NCBI GenBank assembly: GCA_907165065.1
Contig: OU015534.1
Span: 13,213,686 to 13,277,685, forward strand
Length of the DNA: 64,000 bases
Source: Caprimulgus europaeus
Taxonomy: Eukaryota; Chordata; Aves; Caprimulgiformes; Caprimulgidae
Direction of reading: 5' to 3'
Both the position numbers and the translations under genes were made by a program. This document shows positions 37,401 to 48,200 of the stretch, piece by piece (position 1 is the stretch's first letter; each line of letters starts with the position of its first letter). Under the pieces are notes generated by a model. That model was not told the DNA's origin and ran no database searches. It saw nothing but the letters and a program-made list of their open reading frames with translations.

Positions 37401-37779
37401 AATATCTTTCTCTCCAGTAACACTGTCATAAAATGCCCCTGATTAGTGTATTGAACTCACATGACTTGTGAAGAAGAAACTGCAGTTTGACTTTGTGTAA
37501 TCTCTCATATGGCAATAAGTTTTTACCCATCCCAGGAGGAACAATTTCTCACTTCAACATTTTCCAGTTAATTTCAATTACTGCTTTCATCTGGGTTTCT
37601 CCCCCCGCCACACACACACGTTCAGTCATTTGTGCATAACTTTCCTTCTGATTTCAGTAATTCCTTCACCAACATGAACCCTGTTAGTTTCAATGGAGCG
37701 AGTGCGGATTAAGTTTGCTTAAAATATATTAATTGTAAGTTTTGTTAATAGTGAAATGTAATATGGAACAGGTATTAGA

Positions 37780-37799
37780 ATTAATGAATATTCATTAAT
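37780..37799. promoter_or_regulatory. Perfect 20-base palindrome with POU-dimer-like core
   Basis: The palindrome is centred on ATGAATATTCAT (37784-37795), the pattern bound by POU homodimers such as BRN2/OCT6 class proteins, and it is flanked by ATTA homeodomain cores on both arms. The next bases repeat ATGAATAT. A neural POU factor would fit a brain-expressed gene, but this is inference. Confidence 0.35.
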
Positions 37800-40700
37800 G
37801 AATATAATTTAATTCCTTGACAAAAAGAGAGCCTATTTATGTAGAAACATAAAAATATTTTTGTCTTATATGGCCTACGTGACAAGATTATATTTGAAGA
37901 AGTAAAATCTTAATTTAAATAATAAACTGAGGCTGTAAATTTTATCTGATTCTTTGTTTAAAATGTCCTTAAGAATATTCATAAATACAGTACACTCACA
38001 AAGAATAACTAGTTCATCTTGGCTGTGGTTTGAGTTAACTTTTAACTCCCAGTTATATTCCTTATGAAAATTATTGTGATAATTAATTGTGCTAAGTAGA
38101 ACAAACTGTGTAGATGGCACAGTATAGGATTCTAGGAAAAACTGACTTGTCCTCTCACAGCAGTCCTATTCCTCCAAGTCTAGTACTTAAACCTCCAAGC
38201 AGAAGTGATGCCTGCAGTCCCTTCAGAGTTTGACATAGGTGTTTGTGGCCAACTGACCTATGGCTGTCCGACTGCCAAGCTCAAGCTCTGCAAAGAGCTT
38301 CTCATAGAAAACCTGCTCTGTCACTGGCCAAGAGTGTGGGCAGAACAACTAATAAAATGAGTGCAACTATTCTGTGAATCTTAAGGGGAAAGGATCTGTT
38401 CTGCAAAGGTTTTTGTTCTCATAAAGGGTTTTTTTTTTTGCATCATGTTCTATGTGTCATCTTCATTTCATTGCCTCCTCAACTTCCACCTCCCGTCTCC
38501 CAAATCTCCACTTCATTGTTCCAGGCTGATAAGTCTCAGGTACAGTCCCCTGCTAGATATATGTACCAGTCATCTGTATGAGGAGTGGGAGGGCTAGCAC
38601 ATCAGCAGTCTACACTTCTGTGGTTCCTCTCATTCATTCTCTTTGGCCCTGTGACTTTTATATTGTTTTCTTAAAGCCAAGCCTGAGCAGAAAGCCTCTG
38701 GAGTGCTCTTATCATTGTCTGTCTTCTTCCCTGGAAGCTAGACCACTCTCCTGGGAAAGGCAAGCAGTGGTTCAATTTTCTGCTGGATAAGAGACCTTAG
38801 ACCTCAAGTTTCTCATTTTTTCATTTTTCTGGACAAGTGCTCTTCTCTGATAGCCAAACTAGCCAAAGGAGAGCTCATCCACTTAGTCCTTAACCCTCAG
38901 AAGAGGACCTGATGTTCTGAATTCAGAGTGGATGAAGATGCCTACTGATCACTTCTGAACCAGAGGTCTGCTTAGACCTTTTTTTGTAGCATTGGCATTA
39001 GTGTTTACAGCTAGGGATTCCTATCGACTAGCTGCCCTACTCTGATGAAAATCTGAATCAGTTGTCCCTAAAGACATCTGCCTCTCTCCGTCAGTTATTA
39101 GGGGCCTAATTATGTAGTCTGGGCAGTGTGCTGGAAGCTTATTTCTTGGGCAATATGAATACGGTTCAAAAGCAGTTACCAGAAAAAATTGTGTCAGTAG
39201 TATTCATTCTTTGACAACATGGTTCATGATTTTGCTTTTCTAAAACAAGAAAAAACTATGCAAACAGTCTAGTAACCCAGCAGAGATGGAACTATAAGTA
39301 GCAAATCAGTAATTACAAGGTAGAGCACCCATACAATGGACATAAACTAGCTTACTATTAACTTTTACCAATTAGAATAAAATGCACTGTTAAATTAATG
39401 ACAATTGTTCATGAGCTGTCAGCTAAGTTTTCTCCGGAGTATCTAGTAGAACGTACTAGGAATTAAGAAACAGAGTATTTTCATCTTTTGCCTAATGAGG
39501 AATAATGAGAGACAGTGTAATCATCTAGTTTCTAGCAAACAACCACACTGCTCTCACTAACAAGAGGAGATGTAGGAAATATCCCCAGAGAGAAGAGAGC
39601 GTCTTTCCACTTATACTGCTTTACGTCAATAGCACCACCAACTTGCATGGAATTACTCTCAATTTACATCTTGTTCTAGTTTAGGAAGGGGATTCAAATT
39701 CAGAGTAGGATTTACTTCTAGTAAATACTGTTCTAAAAATGAGAGGATGTACCCACCAGTTTTATTCTGAGTTGATGCCATACGCTTTTTGTCTCACTTA
39801 AAATTCAGAAGGTTTTCAATAACCAGAAACCTGTCTGGTCCCATAGGCAAAGATTCTTCCTTCTGCTGAGTTCTAGTTAGTAAGTAGTCAAATTCACTTC
39901 CCTTAGCCCCAAAGTCCTTCCTCCCATGCATTTCTAGACATGAATAAGACCCTCTGCCTTCAGCACAAGATGAGCGTGCTATGGGAAATCAGGAAGGAAC
40001 CGAGTACGTCTGTCTGTGCTGGTTCTGTACACCTTTTCTACAGGCTGAGTCTCAGAATAAAACTTACTCCCTAGTCATAAAACTCAACAACAGTTAGTTC
40101 TGAATTTAAAAAATAGGTTTGTTTTCAAATGAGTCATAAAAACCCCTTTTCCTTTCTTAGAAAAAAGCAATTTGTACTCATATTTACGTAGGAGAGCTAG
40201 ATAAGTTTCCAGAGAAGTAATCCCAGATGTCCATATGTTCACACTAGCCTGTTACATTCCAACTTAAAGTATTTATAAGCATGTCTTGCAGGCAGGTGCA
40301 GTTGAGATAAGTGGAAGTGGTTCATGAAAACAGGAGTGAAATACCAATAGCATTTCCAGGGTTTACCCTGACGGTTGTAAATGCACGTAGGAGAAATGTA
40401 TTAAGTGCTGTTAGGTCTGCATACCTATGGATATAGAAGAGAAGTTACCCTTTTGTGCATCTAAAACCAAGGAAAGACTTGTGTTTGCTAAATGGTTGTC
40501 AGCTACGTTCTGATGATAAAGATGCATATTCTGCAGGTAAAAGATTAATTCACAGAGGTATCATGCAATCAGAATATGCTTTGTATTCCTACCTCAAATA
40601 AGCTTGAATTACTTTTTTCCACTTCAAAAACCCTTTTAAGCAGTACTTAATTTGCAACCAGGCTTCTTGAACTGAGAATTTTAAACCGTTGTTTTCAATG

Positions 40701-41675
40701 ACATTTTGTTTATATGAGTGAAATGTATTTCAAATTACAAACATCAGTGTCAGAAAAAATAGCTTTAGTTCCTAGGATTCTGATACTATCTTTTGTATTC
40801 TTGCTGTTACTAGCCAAAAAATTAAGAACACCACCAGTACTCAGCTTACTGTGTTTTTCCTCATTATTATCCTCATTTTATGACTATATAAAAAAAATAG
40901 GCCCAGGGCATGCTTTCCCATTTTCTTAAAAAGGAACTGACCTCTGAAACTGGTGCAGTTAGTGAGAACTAAGCAGATGAGACCCTGCACACCACTGCCA
41001 TAAGGTTGTACTTCCTGAACTGTAGTGTGGAGGTGGACACGAGGTAAAACAGTGCTTACCACACAGACTAAAAAGGATAGGAGAAATTAAAACCCTCTTA
41101 GCTGCCACACCCAACCTCTTGAAAGGTGCCCTGAAGCTTGGGTGAGATTGAGAGAAACAGAGAAAGTGTTATAAGAAACTGTGGATCTTGGGACAAGTCT
41201 GTTTTCACCTGGTCTTAGGCATCAGTTAGCTTCATAGTGGCTGCTGGATTTTAAATACCACCTTACTTAAAGGCTTTTTAGATGGAAACCATACAAGTAT
41301 TTTCCTGAAGAATATGAGACATTTATATTTTTCTATTTTTAAAGATTTTAATTTAAGCTAGGGGAACCGTCTGGTAGTGCAAATGATCAGCATAGTCCAG
41401 AGAAGGTTTTTGGGGTGAGGTAGGATTTTTTTATTAAACTTTTGCCTTAACATTTCAGGTGAAACAAACTGACTAACCTTCACACAAGAGAAACAAGCTC
41501 CTCCTTAAGCCTATAAATTTTCATTGAAGAAAGCAACAGAAAATGAATTAGTTCATCAAGTTCCAGCTTATGCAAATGTAGCATATGTGAACCTCACCTA
41601 ATAATGGAATTGCTGAATCCTGTAGTGCTGGGTATTCAACTTAATCACAGACTTCTTGAATTGCTCTTTCCACAG

Positions 41676-41867
41676 ATCTGTACACCAGATTTGGTGGTGT
41701 TTCTGGCATGTTCCAGTCAAAGGCTGAAAGAAAGGTTATTGAAGCGTGCTGAACAGCAAGGGAGACCTGATGATAACCTGAAAGCTACTCAGAGAAGACT
41801 AATGAATTTCAAGCAGAATGCTGTCCCATTGGTTAAATATTTCCAGGAAAAAGGGCTAATCATCACA
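41676..41867 (+). CDS. AK5: AK5 exon 6, LID and C-terminal half of kinase domain 1
   Basis: 192 bases, 64 codons, residues 234-297, phase 0 at both ends. It starts I-C-T-P-D-L-V-V-F-L-A-C, continues R-L-K-E-R-L-L-K-R-A-E-Q-Q-G-R-P-D-D-N with the short LID region typical of AK1-type kinases and its conserved Arg, and ends Y-F-Q-E-K-G-L-I-I-T. Acceptor CCACAG ends at 41675, donor ACA|GTAAGT follows 41867. Compared with human AK5 there are only scattered conservative changes. The next exon would begin with the F-D-A segment that closes domain 1, which lies outside the window. Confidence 0.97.
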
Positions 41868-44712
41868 GTAAGTCCTTTAGTATATACCTCTGAAAACTTA
41901 ATTATTGTAGTTATACTTGGCTTCTTAGACCTTTTGCTTTAAGATGGGCTAGATGAGTCAAATTATGTTTTAGGTATACACCATGGTTACTGAAAGCGAA
42001 CTCTCAGTTTGCTGAGAGTATTTTCTGCAAAATGCGGTAACACAAAGTAAAATTGATGTGCATGTAGATGACACAGTAAGCACCATGTCAGTTCTTTGCT
42101 GCAGGCATAAATTGCTCTGCCAACTAGTTGCACATCCTTTGCTCAGAAATTATTTTCGTGAAAGAAGAGCTTTCTTTGAACATTGGTTGCTATTCCAGTG
42201 CCAGCAGTTTCATGCCATGGAAATAGTCATGTACCTTTTGGGTGGAAAGCAGAAGAAAATTGCATTCTAACAGAAAGCGTAGCTTGAGTTGGGTTAAATC
42301 AATACAGGTTCTTCAAGGAATAAATGTATCTAGCTGTTGAGTGACTCCAGTAAATATAAAGTCCTTAGATTATCTTATCATGGGTCAAATATGCCTTATT
42401 ATGTGTTCTCTTACAAGCTTTAACATTTTAGATAAAAATTTTGATGACAAGAAAATTGCAGTGTAAATAGACCAGTTGTATATCAGTAAGAATACTGATT
42501 TCTGCAATATTTGAGGCAAGAGAAAATATCTGAAGATTCATAAGAACATACTAAAAGTTACATTCAGAAATAAAGCCAGAAGTACTTTATGGAAGTAGGG
42601 CTAGCAAGTACTGTTGAAGTATTTAAGTGCTTAATGACGATGAATTCAGTGAGCAGTTGGTAACAGTTGAATTTTTGACATGTTCTGAATTATGGACTCT
42701 GTCTGCTTGTAATAGTGCACAGGACTGGGTACCACATATGGTACCATGAGAGCACAGATGGCCTATTTTGCTTCTTCTCATAGCCTACGTATTTCACATT
42801 GGTATGTTCTCCTCATGGCAAATATGACTAATTATGTGTGCTGGTCAGATTCATGAAGGCCCAAAGCATTCTTAATGGCAAAGTCATCTAATCATGTTGG
42901 TAGCCTTAATAATGCACTTCAACATCTTCCTGAATTTCAAAATGAAAAACCCAGGAAATTATTACATTGTCTTCTCCATAGAGTATCTTTTCAGTTTGAG
43001 GATTTTGATTAACTCTGGAAGGATGAGGACTGGAATTCTTGGAAGCTGTTCTTCATTATTGAGGAAGTGTGTAATCTGTGACATTTCTATAGCCTTTACA
43101 AGTGCTCCTCCTATGCTCTTCAGGGAAAATGTGCCTTTGTAGATAAAGCATATTGTGCATCTGGATAGAATTCCTTTTCTGTGATGAGACCTGTAAAACA
43201 GAGGATGTTTTTCCTATTTAAGTTTTGTTTTCTACTTTTTTGTTCTTTTTCTTGAGAGTTTGAAAGATAATTTAAATTGCAATGTTTACCTTAGATATCT
43301 CTTTTCTTTTTGAAGAAAGCAGATGTTTGTAATGGGCATGTAAATGGTAACATAGCACACGAACGTTATGTTACTGTCCACTGCTGGACAAGGCAACAGC
43401 ATATGCAGAACTTGGCAACATGACAAAAAAGTCTTAAATATGAAAAAATCTGTAAGATTTGAATTTACTCCTTAACTATATAGTTATCTACTCAAAGTGT
43501 GTTAATATAATTTAATAGAAATTACTCCAGATTTACATTGGTGTAAAAGTGGAGAGAATTAGACTTTGGAAGGAAGTCTCCATTGTTCACCTGTCATGAG
43601 AGCTCCTACAGTTGCTCCTACAGCTCCTACAGTGTAGTTGCGTTTCTCTTCTTGCAAAACCAGGATGTATTAGTAAAGCCAAGGCCTGAGAGTTAGCTGC
43701 ATGAGTATCTTCATGGCCAGTGGATAAAAGATTCTCTTTGTGTAGATGATAAAGAATACAAACGGCATTCCTCATTTCCACAGAACTTCATTGCATATGG
43801 AAGGTACCTTTTGCAGTTGCCCAAGACAACTAAGTTAGTGGGGGATAAATGAGAAAATTGAGTAGTTGGGAAAGGAGTAATAAAAAGAGATTAAGCATGC
43901 ATACTCCAGAGCAAATAATCAACTGAAAATTTCTACAAAAGGGGATTTTTTAAAACCACATGACCTTGAAACAGAAGAAATGTATGCTAACTCCACCTAG
44001 AAAACCACATACTATTAGAGCAAGTTGGAAATTTTAAAATAGTGTTTCTAAAACATGGTTATGTTGTCACCATTTGTCCCTTTTCTTAGTGCTCAACTTA
44101 TGGATCAGCATTATCTATAGAGTTTTGACGTTCTTCTGACAATGTAATTTCTTTTTGTATGTTCATTTGTTAGAAATTAATTTGTCCAATATGAAATCTA
44201 AGTATGTTTCTGCCAGCATCCTGTCCTCTTTCTTTAAGCAAACATAAATGGAGATAACAGATATTTTCTTACTCCAAATGGCTTTGATCCCATTGTCGTC
44301 TTCACTGATGAAGTTGAGCTTTCTTTTGGTTTTGAAAAAAAACCCCGAATCATATAATTTTTCATAGTCTTTCATCAGTTTTCTTAGAAAGCCATAGGAT
44401 GCAAGAACCATTGTGGTCTTCATCACCACCTTCTCCTGGTGGAAGCCTTGTATCTTCAGCTTGCCATGACTAGTATGTATCTGTATAATACACATGTAAT
44501 ATTAACACTTCTACATATGCCTGATGCACTTGTGCATGCTATTTCCTTACAGAAGGAGGAAGCAAGAAGGAAAATCACATTTCTCCTGCTGATTGTAACA
44601 TCGAACCTGGAAGGCACTGAAATATTATGCGGATGAGAGCAATGTAAGAACTAGAACAGCATAAAATAGATTTACACTAGCCTAATTCCTAGAGGAGTGA
44701 ATCCTTGAGGCA

Positions 44713-44728
44713 AGGTCAGGCAAGGTCA
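44713..44728 (+). promoter_or_regulatory. DR4-type nuclear receptor half-site repeat (candidate)
   Basis: Two perfect AGGTCA half-sites in direct repeat with a four-base spacer (GGCA), the arrangement preferred by thyroid hormone receptor or LXR with RXR. It arises from a tandem ten-base repeat, GGCAAGGTCA twice (44709-44728). Binding is inferred from pattern only. Confidence 0.35.
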
Positions 44729-47700
44729 CTGTTGACTGAGAGGAAAAAAAAATTTACATTTTTCTTAAATCCCTACCTGCACCTTGTCACTGCTATTCAA
44801 AGCTCTAAATCTCAGACATTTCTTCTACCTAGCATCATGATTCTACTGAGAAAAGAAAAAGAACTATTTGTCTTATGAAGAGGTATAATTTTAGAACCAC
44901 AACTCAAATTTTAAACATCTACTTAAATGTGTTGTTCTTTATCAATAAACAGACCAAAAGAGAAAAGAAAAATTCACCGAAATCTAACTAAACATGATTA
45001 ATGAGCAGATTTTTGATATAAATGTAGTCTACTATTAGACACTTTATGAGCAAGAAAATAAAAATCTAAATTCCCAAAGAATAATTTTCCTAACTGCAAC
45101 AGTTATTCCATACTGTTTTTAACATATTATGGTTAATAGAATTAAAAAACATGTTCTTAATTTCAAATCTTACTGGTTAGGTTGCTTAAGGTGTAATTCT
45201 TCCCCTTCATCTTTTTTTTTCCCCCCTTCCTCTTTGATAATTTTATACACTACATAGCTTATACTTGTTTGCTGCTCTGATGTCTTCTGTTTTCAGTCTG
45301 CACGTGGTATCCCTGCTCTCAGAGTCTGATCCTGGTTTCTGTTTTTGGGGAAAGAAGTGAGGGCCCAACTACAGTAATTCTAAGAAATGGGAAGATATAA
45401 CTCTGTCCTTCTTTGAAATAATGAAGTTGGAATATCCAGAATTTTGGATTGTTTTTAAAATTTAACAGATCTGTAAAATTCATTATAATTAAGATAAGTA
45501 AATATCTGATATTTTCATGAACACACGGTCTTTGTGTAGAATTCTTTTTAGCAATATCAGTAGGTCTAACAAATCAAAACCCAACTTCACTTAAGTCAAA
45601 TTTGTATTTCAGAAAGTATCAAGACAATAGTAATAGATATAACAATATTGGACATGGAGTATATAAACAGATGCATATGCTGGCATTTATGGTATCAGTA
45701 ACTTTAAAAAAAAATCTTCGAACAATTATATATTGTTTATCTAGACAGTAACTAAGCCACAAATTACCAGAGGGGAAGATGTCAATTAGATTAAATTATA
45801 AAAGGGAGAAAATGTAAATGCCTAGATGATCTGCAGGTACTCTAATGTTTAGCAGAGGGCTTCAGTTCTGAACACAGCTTAATCTGCTTCCGAATCCTTC
45901 CTGCCATCTAGCAATTATTAGAATATGATTATATTTGGTCTCAGGTGCTGACATGATCAGTGTGTGTGTATGCAGCCACGCCCAGTAAAACAAGGCTACT
46001 GTTCAGGTATGGTCATGAGTAGGGAACTTCAAAATAAAAGGGTCTGTGTATGCAAACTTCTAGACAGTGCTTGATGTTCAATTAAAAATACTTAGGTGGT
46101 TCATATCATTCATCTATCAGAATCATTGTTACGTACTTTATTACTTTGGCCACGTTACTCCTAGAGATACAGTATGGTATCATTTCAGTTTTTAATGCTG
46201 ATTTATAAGGGTATCTCCTTTTTTTAAAAATTAGATAATAATGAAAAAGTAAGGTGAAGAAAGAAAAAAACCCTAATCTCTATATAACTAATGTGCTTTA
46301 ATGCTTTTAACATGGTTGCTGTCCTGAGAGGGAGTTAGCTTTCTCTGAAAAAATGTTCTGTGAGTAATAAATAATAAAAAGTTAATCCTTCTTCCTACCC
46401 CCACTCCTGGCACCCCAGTTTAGATAAACTGTGTTTCAGGAAAAAACTAGTTTGTTTTAGCAAAAGTTTGGTCCAGCACATCTTTGTTGTCTAGTGAGAA
46501 CTTACTGTTAAAGGTAGATTCTGATTAAAAGAGAACCTTAAGAATCAGCTGGAAAATTCAACTGCAAACTGTTTTATTGTTTTGTTAATTTCAAATTACA
46601 TTTATCTTCTGGACATTAGATTGATGTTTCATCATTATTAAACCTGCTGCTATGAGCTACCTAGCCATTAAGAACTGCCGGATAAAACTCAAGAAAGTCG
46701 CATTCACTGAATAATTTGAATTAATACAATGTGAAATTTTAATTTACATCCCATCAGATGTAATTCATCCTACTGCAGAGAAGTTTAAAGAACACATCAA
46801 TACAGTGTGGTATACCATAATGAGCAAGTTGTTGTAGCATTTGTATCATAATGTCTCTAACTCTAAGTCATAAACAAAATCTCCCACAGAAAGCAGCCTC
46901 TTTGCCTACAAGAAATGTTTTTTTTTCCGCTCAACTGACTCGGTTAAGTTGTTCTCAGTCATAGGGACAAGCTATGTTCTGGAGAGAAAGGAATGAGAAT
47001 TCAGAGGATGGTAGATGGTGCCCACACAGTGAAAAATACCAGAATTGTACTTTTGTTTACTGCTAATTCACTGAGGAAAATACAAGAAAAATTTATGGCT
47101 ATGTATTTTTATAAAATGAAGCCATTAGTAGCAATCAGCCATATTCAGTAAAGTAATTTTTACCATGCCTGGTTATTGCTGATATGTTTTTATCAGAGGA
47201 AAAAGTTATCAGGGGTAAGGAGGGCAAGATAATATTGAGGATTTGTATCTCCAGATAATCAGTATTTCAGAAACTAGTTATTTGAATCAAAGCAAAAGTA
47301 ATTGTGGGAAGATGGTAGGGAAGAGGAGAAGCTGAGTAGAAAGGAAAAGGCAATTAAACTTCAAGTCTCTACTCTGCCTTGTTCAGATGGATTTTGTATC
47401 TCTGCTATTCGCACCCCAGTGAGACCCATCACCCAGATATTAGTTATTTTGGAAAGGGTCTCTAAATCACCACTCCATCTGGACTCTAATCTGGTATAGA
47501 TATTGGTATAGTCATTGAAGAGGATATCATTGGGTTAGAAAAATCTTTCAGTCACAGTTATTAAAGCTGTTCTCAGAGAGCTTAGCTGTTCTTTGTAAAA
47601 CATATCCATTAGTCTAGACATAAAAAAAAAATTACAGAGCTCAGAGCCATAACAGTGGAAGTTTCTCTTACTGGAAACGGGATTAGGCACAGTCTGCCTT

Positions 47701-48029
47701 ATTTATAATAATTCTGTGTAAGCATAGTGCTTCAGTGTCAACCTTGTTACATTAAGTCTGTGTCTATTTAAAAAAAAAAAAAAGACTGGCTTTGATAAGA
47801 CAAAAATGCTAAACATTAAAAGAAGGGTTTGGACCTTATTTAAAGAGCCAGGATGGGACAGCATCCTGTGGCATAAAATGCTGATTTCGCTGATATCTTC
47901 ATTGTCTCACTTGTCCTTTTAGGGAATTTACCATGCCTATGCAAAACATTAAAATGACATTCAGATTAGTCAGAGAAGTAAAGAGAACCCAGAAAAAGCA
48001 GCTGAAGCTGGAAATGGATTTTGAGCACA

Positions 48030-48200
48030 AATTTAGAAGTTAAATAGTTGCGGGCGAGGGAAATCGCTTCTATAGCTGTCCGCCCTCATTAGCATCAAAC
48101 AAGCCTAATGGCTGTCATCTGTCACAGAAAAATTCCCCACGGAACTGCGTTATATAAATTTTTTTCTTGATTTGGTTAAAAAAGGGATTTTGCTATAGCA
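48030..48200. promoter_or_regulatory. Candidate conserved non-coding element with MEIS-like tandem
   Basis: The block has higher sequence complexity and CpG content than the AT-rich intron around it. It contains CTGTCATCTGTCA (48112-48124), two CTGTCA cores (TGACAG on the other strand, bound by MEIS/TGIF-class TALE homeodomain proteins), with TTAG and TAAT homeodomain cores nearby (about 48088-48110). This resembles developmental enhancers; no alignment was possible here. Confidence 0.35.

Larger units (their letters stand above)
30720..41675 (+). other. AK5: AK5 intron 5
   Basis: About 11 kb, containing a CR1 copy at 35722-36850. Two compact motifs near each other downstream of the CR1 copy are listed separately: a p53-like site (37381-37400) and a POU-dimer-like palindrome (37780-37799). 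A short T run (about 32328-32340) occurs. No further coding exon is recognisable; the remaining open frames are short and without protein resemblance. Confidence 0.8.
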
